Under the pieces are notes generated by a model that was not told the origin of the DNA, did no database searches, and saw nothing but the letters and a program-made list of their open reading frames with translations. A DNA stretch of 64,000 nucleotides from Nannochloropsis salina CCMP1776 (lineage: Eukaryota; Sar; Eustigmatophyceae; Eustigmatales; Monodopsidaceae): assembly GCA_004565275.1 (NCBI GenBank), contig SDOX01000016.1:137838-201837 (forward strand). Reading direction: 5' to 3'. This document shows, in pieces, positions 11,012-21,125 of this stretch; the first letter of the stretch is position 1; each line of letters starts with the position of its first letter. Both the position numbers and the translations under genes were made by a program.

Positions 11012-12607
11012 TTGGCATGGAGTCAAAGCAATAGAGCATGCAGAAAGATGTCTATCTGTCATGCTACATCGACGCCAGAGTTTTTTTTGGGGGGAAAAAG
11101 TGAAAATGGAGGTTTGCGTCAACTTACCACTTTGACGAACGTGACACCTGCGGGTGTCAATTTCTGTGCCATCGTTCTCATCCGTATGCCTTTTTTTCCC
11201 GCAAAGCAGGACGAAATGAAAAGGTCCTTCACATGTTCCAATCTCATAGACCTATACGAGGGCCGAAAAGTTTTTTTACCTGATGGAAACTACAAAAATG
11301 GAGTAAGCAGCACCTTGAACCCTCAGGTACGACTTGAGTATCCCCCCCGCTTTTCGACGCAGCCCCGGGCCAAGCGACTACATGCGGCTCCAAGAGCGAA
11401 TGATCAAATACACGCCGAAATGAAGGATCTCAAAAGATATGACGAGGGTGTCAACGCCAAAGCGGCCATGAGCCAGATTGATCAGAGTATGCCTCCGCCT
11501 GTGCACACCTTTTCTTCTTCGTCCTTCCCTCTTCCTCCCTCGAGCGGGAATCGAAGAAATCTTTACATCCACGGCTCTGTCATGTTAACAGCTTGCCATC
11601 ATCAACAATGCAAATCCAGTACAAAAAAAACTGCAATTTTAAAGGCGAGCAATCCGACACCCGCGCCATTCTCAACCCCATCCTCTTCCTCCTCTTCCTC
11701 TTCTCCTTCCTCTTCCTCCTCGTCGTCGTCCAGCTTTCCTTCCTCCTCCCTGCCGCCTTCTCCCCCTTCCAAGCCTCTGTCTGCCTCCTCCATGGCCCTT
11801 TTACGACGCTTGGGCCGGTCGTCCTCTCTTACTTCCCTCCCACCTGGTGTTTCTCCGCCTTGCTCTCCTACCCTCTCGGATCCGCCCGTTCCGATCTTCT
11901 CGCAGGAGGCAGCCCCGGGCCGCAGGAGCAGCAACGGCAGTATATCTGCCCTCACTTCCTTAGCCTCCTCTTCACATGGCTCGGCACCTCCTATGTTGAA
12001 ATCTCCTTGGGGGGCGCCCCCTCCAAGGCTGGGGATGGATGGAGGGGAAGCAGGAGGGCCTCGCCAGGAAGTCGGAGGGGGGAAAGGCGATGGCGACGGC
12101 AAATCGGTGCGCCGGGCTCAATTTTTGTTCATGTCTTCCACTTCATCCTCCACTTCATCTCTGACCAGCGAGGGGGAGGAGGAGGAGGAGGAGGAGGAGG
12201 AGGAAGAGGAGGAAGGGCAGTTGGGAGGAACGACGGAGCGTGTGGATAGCGAGGAGAGCGGGAGGGAAGAAGAATACCCGGAGGATCTCTCCCAGGTGGC
12301 TCTTGCCGTGGGCCAGAGCAAGCATGGCTTGTTCCCGTCGTCTTCCTCGCGTCCCGCCGCCCGCCCAGACCCTCCCTCGGCCAAGCCCTCCCTCCCTCCC
12401 TCTCTCCCTCCCTCCCACTTACCCACCAGTACGCGGGCCCCACCACAAGCGGACTCCCTACTGCAACATTTGTGGCAGTTACGCGTGGCAGATCCCGACC
12501 CCATTTCCGCCCCTCGCTCCCTCATGTCCAGGGAGGGAGGGCAGAGGGGAAGGGGGAGAGGGGGAGAAAGGAGAGAGGTTAGGGTTAGGGCTAGGGTTAC
12601 AGTGTAG
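11012..12607 (+). CDS. Ser-rich, acidic low-complexity protein of unknown function
   Basis: An open frame of 531 codons with no recognisable domain. The first 200 residues are of ordinary composition (for example LIDLYEGRKVFLPDGNYKN). There follows a poly-Ser/Pro tract at about 11680-11790, a Ser/Pro-rich region with possible phosphorylation sites, and an unbroken Glu run at about 12174-12215. The last 60 residues are doubtful. A good AG acceptor at 12431-12432 would switch to another frame, in which TPYCNICGSYAW suggests a small Cys motif. The pyrimidine run before it also looks intronic. The start is uncertain, because there is a donor-like CAG/GTACGA at about 11326 that may split the frame. 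Composition suggests a nuclear or regulatory protein, but no function is assigned. Confidence 0.45.
   Translation: MAWSQSNRACRKMSICHATSTPEFFLGGKSENGGLRQLTTLTNVTPAGVNFCAIVLIRMPFFPAKQDEMKRSFTCSNLIDLYEGRKVFLPDGNYKNGVSSTLNPQVRLEYPPRFSTQPRAKRLHAAPRANDQIHAEMKDLKRYDEGVNAKAAMSQIDQSMPPPVHTFSSSSFPLPPSSGNRRNLYIHGSVMLTACHHQQCKSSTKKTAILKASNPTPAPFSTPSSSSSSSSPSSSSSSSSSFPSSSLPPSPPSKPLSASSMALLRRLGRSSSLTSLPPGVSPPCSPTLSDPPVPIFSQEAAPGRRSSNGSISALTSLASSSHGSAPPMLKSPWGAPPPRLGMDGGEAGGPRQEVGGGKGDGDGKSVRRAQFLFMSSTSSSTSSLTSEGEEEEEEEEEEEEEGQLGGTTERVDSEESGREEEYPEDLSQVALAVGQSKHGLFPSSSSRPAARPDPPSAKPSLPPSLPPSHLPTSTRAPPQADSLLQHLWQLRVADPDPISAPRSLMSREGGQRGRGRGGERREVRVRARVTV
12574..12602. repeat. Short interstitial TTAGGG-like run
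   Basis: The sequence reads GAGGTTAGGGTTAGGGCTAGGGTTAC in pieces: three to four telomere-type units, one with a C for T change. It lies at the 3' edge of the Ser-rich gene. Confidence 0.7.
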
Positions 12608-14101
12608 GTGCCACAGTGTGCTAGATGGGCCGGGGCCAAAGATTGGACGCGCCCCTATGCCTCGCCCGCACCCCCTGCGGCCGTGACTTAAAAGAGGGGA
12701 GGAGAAAGGGAAGGAGGGAGGGAGGGAAGGAGGGAGGGAGGGGTTTTGTTATAGCTTTGCCGGGTTCATGGGCCATGGAGCGGTATCCATGTGCGCTCTC
12801 CCCCTCACTCATGGTGTCTTTGTGGATAGAGAAGACGGTGTGTGGGACAAGACGGTGTGTGGGAAGGCAGGCGGGAGGGATGCGAATCGAAAACAGGAGG
12901 GCAAGGGGTATGATGGAAATACAACCGTGGACGGGCGAGTAGAGGCTGTTGCCACATGGCAGCAAGGGCAGGGCTGTGCTCATTTTGAACGGAGGATAAA
13001 AGGGTACATTTGTGTGTATACACTGGAGACGATAAGGGGCTTTGTGAGGGGTTCGGGAATGGCAATCGTGTGCGTCGGCCGGGGGATTTTTCGAGTTGCT
13101 CCTTGGTTGCATAGACAATACAGGTTAGAAAGGAAGGACGGCCATGTGGCATAATTCTGCACACGGCGGGAGAGTCACCACCCTGCTTGTATTGGATGTG
13201 AGAAGAACTTGTAGATGCAGAGACTTTATGTTTGAATGTCGTGTAGAAAAAGCGGGGCGGTGCCTGCGATCCTGCAAGACGCGTCGCTTCGTCCAATCGC
13301 TCGAATGAGATGACCTCTTTCCTGTCCGTTGGGACAAAACGGGCCAAGAAGATAAGAGTCAAAGGGGAGGAAAAGTCGGGAATGTGGGGGCAAGGTCCAA
13401 GCTTCGAAGGGAGGCTGAGGGAGACGCACACGCCCTGAGTCCGCTCCCAGGGGCAACGACTCTAGCTAGGCAAGCCCCTGCGGTCGGGAGGGGTTTCGAT
13501 ATGTATGGTTCTCCTTTCGAATGAGAATCCATGTGCCCCGGTTTGTTGTTGTACACCAGGCTCGGACTCGACAGGGTGCACGGCTTTCCCAAAAAAACAT
13601 GTGACGGGGGGGATGGACAGGCAGGGACACAGACGACAGGCATCGGGTATCCAAGCCCGCCCAAGGATTTCCTCCCGTAAAAAAGTCATGATCAATTTGA
13701 CCGCGCCGGTCTGGCCTATGTTCAATGTTCGTGTTTAACTTGCCGAGACAGCACGGTGGATCCTTACATCGCCTATGCACATTTTTTGAAAATTGTTACC
13801 GGCCATTGCCCCGATTTTTCCCCCATTCCCCCTCTCCCAAAACCCGCAATTCTGGGCCCCTCGGTCCACAATTCCCTTCTCCCATCGTTCGCTCCAGCAC
13901 GCCCAAGGCCCAGCGCCGACACGTCATTCCCCCCCCCCCTTTCAAGCAAGGAGGGTCTCCCTCCCTCCCCGGACTACCGACTGCCTCCCGCATGCCTCCC
14001 CTGTCCCCAACACACGCCCTTCTCCCACGCAAGTGACCTCGCCCCCGCCTTCCCTCGCCATCTTCAGCCTCCACTACCCTTTCTCCTTCTTCCCCTGCCC
14101 C
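12608..14101. other. Intergenic region with repeats, no supported gene
   Basis: It contains a GGGA tract at about 12712-12740. The remainder holds only short overlapping open frames on both strands. A minus-strand frame of 208 codons (12805-13431) has no domain, and its composition matches reverse-strand noise. The segment 13800-14100 is a C-rich 3' flank of the release factor gene. Confidence 0.5.
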
Positions 14102-15592
14102 TCACCCTCCTTCCTCCTTCCTCTCCGCCGCCCGCATCCGTAGGTAGGCCCCGATGAAGTCCTCCAGCACCTCCCCCCCGTCCAAAATCCCCGACACGTC
14201 GGGGGTTTCCCGCCCGCTCCGGGTATCCTTCACGAGTTTGTACGGATGCAGCACGTAGTTTCGGATCTGCTGCCCCCACGAGGCTTCGATCAGGTCGCCC
14301 CGGATCTCTGCCAGGGCCTCCACCCTTTGCGCCTCTTTGACCGCCAAGAGCTTGGCCTTGAGCAGGGCCGTCGCCTTTTTCCGGTTCAACATCTGGGAAC
14401 GTTCCTCCTGGCACCGAGCCACCAGGCCAGTGGGCAAGTGCTTGAGTCGCACCGCCGTCTCCACCTTGTTCACGTTCTGCCCCCCCGCCCCGCCCGCCCG
14501 AAAGGTTGTCATCTCCACCTCCCCCTCCGCCAGCACCACGTCCTCCAGCCGCTCGTCCGACAGGATGGGCATCACTTCCACCCCTGCAAAGGAGGTTTGC
14601 CGCTTCCCCGCCGCGTTGAAAGGGCTGATCCGGACCAGGCGGTGCGTGCCTTCCTCCGCTTTCAACAAGCCGTACGCCTTCTCCCCCTCCACTTCCAACA
14701 GCGCCCCCTTGATCCCCACCCCTTCCGTCGACACCTGTTTCTCCAGCATTCGCAGCTTCCATCCTTTCCTCTCCCCATATCTCAAGTACATCCGCAGCAA
14801 CATCCCCGCCCAGTCGCTGGCGTCGGTGCCCCCGGCCCCTGCCGTGATGGCCACTCGGCACCCACAGGCATCGTATGGGCCCGACAAAAGCTGATCTACC
14901 TCCCACGTGACCAAGTCCTGCTGGAGTTTCCGCATCCCGTCCTTCCCTTCCACTCCCCATTCCTCCCCCCCTCCTTCCTCCCACAGGGCCAGGGCGGTCG
15001 CCACGTCCTCGTACAGTCGCCGCCATCGGTCCACACGGGCCACCGTGCCTTGCAGCCCGGCCAAGACGCTCATTTTCTCCCGGGCCTCCCCCGGCCGCTC
15101 CCAGAAACTCTCCTGGGCTGCCTCTTGTTCGCAGTAATCGATTTCCCCCATGATTTTGGGCAGATTTAAGGCAGCGGTGTTGGCTTCAATGGCCCGTGCG
15201 GCCTCCGCGAGCGCCCGCTTGAGCTCGGCGGGGTCCTGAATGGGCGTCTCGGTGGAAGACAGGATGGAGGAGGAGAAAGAAGAAGAAGACGAAGGGGAGG
15301 AAGACGCGGAGGAGGAAGAAAACATGCGCCTCGACCGTCTCCGCCCATTACGTAGACTGGCAGAGGAGAGGCTTCCCAGGTCGTGTCGCGGGGCCGGAGC
15401 CCCTTTGACCGAGATGCACGAAGGCCACCAAGAGGGAGGCCGAAGGAAGGTGGACGGTGTCATGGCGCTCGTAAAGATGGACTTGACGGGGGGGGGGGAT
15501 CCGAGGGAAAGGAGGGGCAAAAGGCAGAAAGGGAGGCCAGCTGACCCGGCCCCTCTCAAGGAACGGGACCATTGCCATGCCCATGACCTCAT
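14102..15592 (-). CDS. prfB: Organellar peptide chain release factor 2
   Basis: Class I release factor that reads UGA/UAA stop codons and triggers peptidyl-tRNA hydrolysis on organelle ribosomes. It is a single exon of 496 codons. The stop-reading tripeptide is SPF at about residue 323 within [15 protein letters not shown], which marks an RF2 and not an RF1. The catalytic GGQ lies at about residue 370 within [20 protein letters not shown], the form usual in cyanobacterial and plastid RF2. About 130 residues precede the bacterial-like part. They include a hydrophobic stretch ([13 protein letters not shown]) and a Ser-rich linker, consistent with organelle import. Plastid is more likely than mitochondrion by family resemblance. 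It is divergent from RPA43, with about 0.54 kb between the starts. No frameshift site of the bacterial prfB type is seen or expected. Confidence 0.95.
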   Translation of the reverse strand: MRSWAWQWSRSLRGAGSAGLPFCLLPLLSLGSPPPVKSIFTSAMTPSTFLRPPSWWPSCISVKGAPAPRHDLGSLSSASLRNGRRRSRRMFSSSSASSSPSSSSSFSSSILSSTETPIQDPAELKRALAEAARAIEANTAALNLPKIMGEIDYCEQEAAQESFWERPGEAREKMSVLAGLQGTVARVDRWRRLYEDVATALALWEEGGGEEWGVEGKDGMRKLQQDLVTWEVDQLLSGPYDACGCRVAITAGAGGTDASDWAGMLLRMYLRYGERKGWKLRMLEKQVSTEGVGIKGALLEVEGEKAYGLLKAEEGTHRLVRISPFNAAGKRQTSFAGVEVMPILSDERLEDVVLAEGEVEMTTFRAGGAGGQNVNKVETAVRLKHLPTGLVARCQEERSQMLNRKKATALLKAKLLAVKEAQRVEALAEIRGDLIEASWGQQIRNYVLHPYKLVKDTRSGRETPDVSGILDGGEVLEDFIGAYLRMRAAERKEEGG

Positions 15593-16128
15593 CGCCTCAA
15601 CACCTATGGTGGTAGATCGTGATAGTGGAGAGGGGTGGAAAAGCGTGCGTGAGGCACGCGTCCATCGAGCCTAGGTTTTGATTGCAACCGAGCGAGTTGG
15701 GCCGCAAGGACCATTTTTGAGAGATACTCGGCACGTCATGGCTGATGGAATTTCCTGCATCGACCTCCCTTTCATCAAAACACGGTCGCATAGGGCTTAA
15801 AATTGGCAGAATAATCGAGAGAGATGTCGACAATATTTTTTTCCTATCGATGTGAGGGACTTTAAGTGTTCAGCGGGCACCTCCCTCGTCCCTGGCATCT
15901 TACCGAGTTAAATGACTTTATGAGCCCGTTTAGCACAGTCGCAGGGCGTATCCCACTGTCCACTGTCCGTCCAAGCAATTCAAATGCTGACTCTTTCACG
16001 TCTACTCTTCTGTAAGCATTTCTGAGGCTAAATTGACGCGGAGACAATTCGATCGATCGCCTCCACCTCCTCACTCAACCTCCCCTGCCTTCCCTCCATC
16101 CGCTCCTCTTCGCAGTCGAGCACCCACC
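15593..16128. promoter_or_regulatory. Divergent promoter region RF2 / RPA43
   Basis: The intergenic space between two divergent starts is AT-richer than the genes on either side. No specific motif is named. A pyrimidine run ending TTCGCAG at about 16115 could be an acceptor of a 5'-UTR intron for RPA43. Confidence 0.35.
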
Positions 16129-16977
16129 ATGCCGAAACGACGACGCGTGAATCAAGAAAAAGGGAACGATGTGGCCGGCGAGGACGACAAAATCGTCCCG
16201 TCCCCGGTTATCCAGGTTCCCTTCCAAGAGCAGCGAGTCCTGTTTAAGCTGGCCCTCCTACCGGACGCGATGGGCAATTTGGAGGAAAGCATACACGAGA
16301 AACTTCACGACATGCTCATGAAGTACAACCAGGACGTGGGCGGGATCTTGCTCACTCTGTCCCAGGTGCGTTTCCCTCCGTCCCGAAGGTTCGCCAGCGT
16401 GATGGGGGATCTGCCGCATTTGCACGTGCGGGTCGAAGCCACCTCCTTGGTCTTTACGCCGGAGCCTGGCATGTCCTTGACGGGCGTGGTGATCAAGGTC
16501 ACGTCCACGCACGTGGCCTTGTTGGTGTACGACCTGTTCAACGCGGCGATTGCCAGGGAGGACATGCCCGAAGCCTACGCCTTTGACAACGACCGGGAGG
16601 CCTGGGTGGGCACAGGAGGGAAGGAAGTACTCGGGCTGGGGGAGGAGGTGGCATTCCGGGTTGCGCTAGTGCACGAAGCGGCCGGTCTAATCGCTTTGGA
16701 TGGGTCCTTGCGGGAAGAGGGGGGCGAGCCGCGGGCGCCCGTGGCGGGCTTGCCGGAGGGGGATGGAGGGGGAAAAGGAGGGGAAGGGGGGAGGGAGGTC
16801 GAGGAGGAGGAGAGGAAGGGAGTGGCGGGAAGGGAGGGAAAGAAAAGAGATACAAGAGGGACAGCGGAAGAGGGCGCGCGCGTAAAAAAGAGGAAGGAGG
16901 TGACGGGGAAGGCGGAGGCGAAAGCCCACAAGAAAGGGAAGGGAAAGCGCCTCAAGGGAGAGAAGGGACTGGTCTAG
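16129..16977 (+). CDS. RPA43: DNA-directed RNA polymerase I subunit RPA43
   Basis: Stalk subunit of RNA polymerase I, paralogous to RPB7, acting in nucleolar rRNA transcription and binding the initiation factor Rrn3. It is a single exon of 282 codons from ATG 16129 (MPKRRRVNQ). An upstream in-frame ATG at 16033 is less likely. The N-terminal RPB7-like part contains IHEKLHDMLMKYNQDVGGIL. The OB-fold part contains LHVRVEATSLVFTPEPG and GVVIKVTSTHVALLVYDLFN, the best-conserved RPA43 block. The C-terminal 90 residues are Gly/Glu/Lys-rich and end in a strongly basic tail (KKRKEVTGKAEAKAHKKGKGK) typical of nucleolar proteins. Conservation beyond the OB fold is low, as usual for this subunit. Confidence 0.88.
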   Translation: MPKRRRVNQEKGNDVAGEDDKIVPSPVIQVPFQEQRVLFKLALLPDAMGNLEESIHEKLHDMLMKYNQDVGGILLTLSQVRFPPSRRFASVMGDLPHLHVRVEATSLVFTPEPGMSLTGVVIKVTSTHVALLVYDLFNAAIAREDMPEAYAFDNDREAWVGTGGKEVLGLGEEVAFRVALVHEAAGLIALDGSLREEGGEPRAPVAGLPEGDGGGKGGEGGREVEEEERKGVAGREGKKRDTRGTAEEGARVKKRKEVTGKAEAKAHKKGKGKRLKGEKGLV

Positions 16978-17458
16978 ATGATTCATTATGATTCCATTCA
17001 CAACGCGGAAACCGCGATGTAGCGAACAAGCGTGAGGCATGCGGGCCGGTGCAAAGAAGGCTTGAGAATAATCTTGAGAATGAATAAATGAACAAGCAAG
17101 TCCTGGGCTGGGACACGACAGTCGAGGCCGATCGGGCCACGCGTGAGGAGGAAGGGCGTCTGTGCAGCCTTCCCATCGGCACCCGAGTCCATTTTTGTAA
17201 TCTTCCGTGATTGGACGCACCCGCTCTTTTTGAACGCACGGCCCCGTCGCTGCCCCTTACTTTCTTCTCCGCAGTTTCCCTCCACGAACTCACGACCAGC
17301 GGCTTTTCTTCCGCTGTGTCCCTGGCCCTTCCCCTCCCTCCTCCTCCTCCCCCTCCCTCCTCCTCCTCCCCCCCGTCCTTCTCCATCCCCGCCACCATCT
17401 CCTCTCACCGTCCGAAAATCCTCCTGCTGTCTCACAAACGAGGACATCATGGCCCCTC
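16978..17458. other. Convergent intergenic region RPA43 / DDX42
   Basis: Tail-to-tail 3' flanks. The right part (17330-17458) is highly pyrimidine-rich on the plus strand and may be the 3' UTR of the helicase gene. Confidence 0.5.
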
Positions 17459-19837
17459 TTACCCTCCCTCCTCCTCCTCCTCCCCTCCCCCTCCTCCACC
17501 TCCTTCCCCTCCTCCTCCTCCAAAACCTATCCCAGCCGTCGCCTTGTACGAGACAGGCGGCTCTGCAAATCGATAGTCTTCCCGGCTCCCAGACCGCCCT
17601 CCCCCTCGCCCTCCCCCCCTCCCTCCCCCCTGTCCTCCCCCCCTCCCTCCCCCCTGTCCTCCCCCCCTCCCTCCCCCCCGTACCATCGCTCTCAAGGCGT
17701 CCGGAATCTCCTGTCGCGCCCCTTCCAGGCCCTTCACCAGTTCCCCCGCCATACCCGCGTCCTTCGGAGTCAACAATGTGTAGGCCGTCCCTCCCTCCCT
17801 CCCTCCTTCCACAGTCATCCGCCCTGTCCGCCCACATCGATGCACGTGCGCTTCCATTGACCGGGCCATGTCGTAATTGACCACGTTCCGAACGTCTTTA
17901 ATGTCTAAGCCCCGCGACGCCACGTCCGTCGCCACTAGCACCCGACACCGCCCGCCCTCCTTCCCGCCCTCCTTCCCGCCCTCCTTCCCGCCCTCCTTCC
18001 CGCCCTCCTTCCCGCCCTCCTTCCCGCCCTCCTCCTGGCGCTTGAACCGGCGCATGATCAGGGACCGTTCACTCTGGTCCTTGTCTCCGTGCAAAGTCTC
18101 TACCTCCCACCCTCCCGCGCTACTTCCCTCCCTCCTCATCAGCACCGTTCGCAAGCGCCCGGCCACGTCTTCGCACCCTTGCTTGCTCGACACAAAGACC
18201 AGCACCTTCCCTGCCTCCACCAGGCTCGGAAATTTCTGGAACAACCATTCCTCTTTCCCTTCCTCCCTCGGCACCACCACCACTTCCTGCCTCACGTCCT
18301 CGTTGGCCTGCCCTGCCCGGCCACAGACGATGCGGATCGGATCGCGCAGCATTTTTCGCGCCAAATTTTCCACTTTCCGTTTGAAAGTGGCGGAGAACAT
18401 AAGGCTTTGCCGGTCCGGTCGTATCTGTCCGAGGACGGAATGAATCTGAGATTCGAAGCCCAAGTCAAACATACGATCCGCCTCGTCCAGGACCAAAAAA
18501 GTGCACCGGAACAAAGTCGTGGCTTTTCCCTTCAAATGTTCGAGCAGGCGCCCCGGGGTGGCGATCAAGATCTCCACACCTGCCTTCAACAATTTGCTCT
18601 GCTCCCATTTCCCTGCCCCGCCAAAGACGGCCGCCACTCTCGCCCCGTGCGGCTTGGCAAATTTGAGAGCCTCCACATAGATCTGCGATGCCAGTTCCCT
18701 GGTAGGTGCGAGGATCAAGACGATGGGCCCTTCCCCTTTGACCACCTCCGGTTGGTCCATAAGATGCACCAGGGCCGGCCACACGAAGGCCAAGGTCTTC
18801 CCGCTCCCCGTCTGCGCGATCCCCAGCACGTCGCGACCGGCCAAGGCGAGGGGCAGGGCTTGCGCTTGGATGGGGGTGGGGGCTTGAAAACCCCGCTTGA
18901 TGATTTCGCGCAATAATGTCTCGGAAAAGCCCGTGGCGTGCTTGAAGGACACGATGGGACGGCAGGTTTCCCGCCCTTCCACCTGCACCTGCAGTTCCTC
19001 TTCCCGGTACCTTAACATCTCTTCCCAATCCATCGCCGTAACCTCCGGGTCCTCCGTGTAGAAACATTTTCGAAACGGCGGGTAGGACATGCTGGCGTGG
19101 TCCAGTGGGGGCAAGCTCTCCATCGCCTTCTTCCCTTCCGGCCCCACCCGGCTGTACATCTTCCCAGGCACCAGGCCAAGAGCCCTATCGTCTCCTCCTT
19201 TGCCCGCAACTGCTGCCTCTGCTGCCGCCCCAGCAGCGTACACTTCGGCATCCGAGTCATAGTCCGCATCGTCCTCCCCTGGTCGCCGACGGCTGAAATA
19301 CCCCCCGTCTCCTTCCTCCAAGTACTCCTTTTCCTCTCTCACGCCTTCTTCCTCCTCTGCTGCGGTCTCGTCGAGGAACGCAGGTTTTTCCACCCCAGCC
19401 TCCGTGGTGTGACGGGCTTCCTCTTCCACTTTACTCTGCACACCCACCATGAAAGCGTCCAGGGGATCTACGTCTTCTTCCTTCTCCGGACCCGGCGTCG
19501 AAGTGACAGCTTTTGAACCATCATCCAGAGCGCCATTTTTGCCTTGGTGGCACGAGCCCTGCTGTTCTTTCATAAATGCATCTAATGGGTCTTCTTCCTC
19601 CTCCCCCCCAATGCCTAAGCCCGGAGGTGCTCCACGTCTCTTTCCGCGTCCATCGCCCTCTTCATCCTCGTCATCGAACCAATCTTTCACACTCTGAGAC
19701 TGCTGGGACGCTCTGACAGTGGAGCCTGCGCTGGCATTGGAACCAGATGGATCGTTTTTGCTGGCAAAGGGGTTCCCTGCATTCCTGTTCGAGGACGTGG
19801 GGCGATAAGCCTGTCCACCAGGCCGGCGAAAATTCAT
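17459..19837 (-). CDS. DDX42: DEAD-box RNA helicase, DDX42 type
   Basis: ATP-dependent RNA helicase of the DDX42/PRP5 group, likely nuclear and spliceosome-associated (known in the family as an SF3b partner). It is a single exon of about 790 codons. ATG 19837 (MNFRRPGG) was chosen over a non-ATG extension. The acidic N-terminal region has repeated DPLDAFM motifs, the DDX42 hallmark. Helicase motifs in order: Q motif GFQAPTPIQAQALPLALAG, motif I AQTGSGKT, Ia PTRELASQ, Ib TPGRLLEHL, II DEADRM, III SAT, V ATDVASRGLDI and VI HRCGRTGR. The second RecA domain carries a (GGKE)n insertion between VETLHGDKDQ and RCRVLVATD. The C-terminus is Gly/Arg/Gln-rich (GGGRGGGQ units), a common RNA-binding tail. 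Confidence 0.93.
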   Translation of the reverse strand: MNFRRPGGQAYRPTSSNRNAGNPFASKNDPSGSNASAGSTVRASQQSQSVKDWFDDEDEEGDGRGKRRGAPPGLGIGGEEEEDPLDAFMKEQQGSCHQGKNGALDDGSKAVTSTPGPEKEEDVDPLDAFMVGVQSKVEEEARHTTEAGVEKPAFLDETAAEEEEGVREEKEYLEEGDGGYFSRRRPGEDDADYDSDAEVYAAGAAAEAAVAGKGGDDRALGLVPGKMYSRVGPEGKKAMESLPPLDHASMSYPPFRKCFYTEDPEVTAMDWEEMLRYREEELQVQVEGRETCRPIVSFKHATGFSETLLREIIKRGFQAPTPIQAQALPLALAGRDVLGIAQTGSGKTLAFVWPALVHLMDQPEVVKGEGPIVLILAPTRELASQIYVEALKFAKPHGARVAAVFGGAGKWEQSKLLKAGVEILIATPGRLLEHLKGKATTLFRCTFLVLDEADRMFDLGFESQIHSVLGQIRPDRQSLMFSATFKRKVENLARKMLRDPIRIVCGRAGQANEDVRQEVVVVPREEGKEEWLFQKFPSLVEAGKVLVFVSSKQGCEDVAGRLRTVLMRREGSSAGGWEVETLHGDKDQSERSLIMRRFKRQEEGGKEGGKEGGKEGGKEGGKEGGKEGGRCRVLVATDVASRGLDIKDVRNVVNYDMARSMEAHVHRCGRTGRMTVEGGREGGTAYTLLTPKDAGMAGELVKGLEGARQEIPDALRAMVRGGGRGGGQGGGRGGGQGGGRGGGRGGGRSGSREDYRFAEPPVSYKATAGIGFGGGGGEGGGGGGGEEEEEGG
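17600..17682. repeat. C-rich tandem repeat coding the RGG/GGGQ tail of DDX42
   Basis: Units of roughly 24 bp (CCCCCCTCCCTCCCCCCTGT type) on the plus strand code for Gly-Gly-Gly-Gln/Arg blocks on the minus strand. Confidence 0.8.
17950..18033. repeat. 12-bp tandem repeat inside DDX42 helicase domain
   Basis: About six to seven units of GCCCTCCTTCCC (plus strand) code for (Gly-Gly-Lys-Glu)n in the second RecA-like domain, in frame with the helicase. Confidence 0.93.
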
Positions 19838-19846
19838 GCAGAGCAA

Positions 19847-20280
19847 GAAATGACCTATAGAGAGGGCCGGAATATTGCTGGTGATGAGTTACGAGCGACA
19901 GGACTGCATGAGAAACCTCACAGAGCGTAGCCAGCCTCAGTTTCTTCTTTAACCTCCCCCCCATATGACACCGCTTCGAAAAGCAAATATCGGGTCATGC
20001 TTAGCTTTAAAACTAGCAGAGGCACGCTTTCAAGCTGTCTGATTCTTAGGAGCTATATGTAGTACACTAGCCTCTCACAAAGGTAGTACAGTAAGGGCTG
20101 AAAAGGAAAAAAAAAATTACAGTGGTCATCCATCCACATCACAGAAGGAAAAGAAGTAACAGTCTTTTTTCATGTACAGTTTGAAGCTGCAATAAATATA
20201 TTATAATATATTATTATTCTGACATGCGCGATTATACACAATACCTCTGCACAGTAAACATTGAGGATATGTCACCCGGA
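19847..20280. other. Intergenic, AT-rich
   Basis: 5' flank of the helicase gene and 3' flank of the SNARE gene. A run of TATTATAATATATTATTATT-like sequence lies at about 20196-20220. No gene seen. Confidence 0.6.
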
Positions 20281-21125
20281 CTATCTCTTTCCACACCCGT
20301 GAAAATCAAAGCCACACGCGGAGGCTGAGATCAATAAGATCAGTGCGACAATCAATCCAGTTATGAGCAAGTAACAGCGGATCCTTCGCCACAGCATCTC
20401 ATGCCGGAGTTGCCGGGAGGATCGTTCGAATTTGAAGGCACTGTGCTGCAAATCGGCGGTTTTGTCCACCAAAAGCTCTAATTTTTCGCCCCTCTCCAAG
20501 ACCAGGTCCACATTTTGGATCATGACGTTCCGCACGTCGTCCAGTTTCGCTTGCACGGCGCTCGAGGCGGCCGCATCGGGACTGTTGAAGTAATCCATTT
20601 GCCTCTTTAATATCCCGGAAAATTCTTCGTTCATGGCAAAGGCTATGGCCGTGTGCGCGCTTTCACGCCCGTATCGGGTCAGGAAACGGTCCTTGATGTC
20701 ATTCAAGTACGCAAACGGAGCCCGAAAACGCTTTTGCTGCGGGTCATCGGTCATGCACAGATAGGTTAGTCGGTCTGCGACGATGTAATGGAAGACATGC
20801 GCATCGTAGACGTAGCTGCGTTTTCCGTCCTCCCCCCGCGGGATCTTCCCTAGAAGAAGGCGGGTCACCGTGGGGAAATTTCCCGAGACGGCCGTATACT
20901 CGCATAGGACATCCTTTCCACGGGCAATCAGGGCATAGAGCTGCAAGAGAAAGGGATAGGGACGGGATGTGTGGGCGGTGAATGGTGGACGGACACGATC
21001 GTGGGGAGGTGCAAAACGGCAACCCAGAGTATTATGAAGAAAAACGAGGGTCCGACTTACGCAGTAAAAATCTTCATGCGAGACACTGGTACAAGATACG
21101 TATGACGGACACTTACGATTGTCAT
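20281..21125 (-). CDS. VAMP7/VAMP72-type longin R-SNARE
   Basis: Vesicle SNARE of the longin family acting in fusion at endosome, vacuole or plasma membrane. Exon 1 is only nine bases (21117-21125, Met-Thr-Ile) before a GTAAGT donor. Exon 2 (20281-20940) follows a 176-bp intron ending TTGCAG. Joined, the protein starts MTILYALIARGKDVLCEYT, which restores the family N-terminus. The longin domain covers about residues 1-120. The R-SNARE helix includes KLDDVRNVMIQNVDLVLERG with the ionic-layer Arg. It is followed by a basic juxtamembrane stretch and one C-terminal transmembrane anchor (CYLLITGLIVALILLI), then a short luminal tail. Total is about 223 residues, normal for VAMP7. Confidence 0.95.

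Noticed and set aside
12805-13431. Minus-strand open frame of 208 codons
   Set aside because: No domain, no splice context, composition like reverse-strand noise in a GC-rich genome.
14064-15026. Minus-strand frame of 320 codons, Gly/Arg-rich, overlapping the release factor
   Set aside because: It is a shadow frame of the clear RF2 coding sequence.
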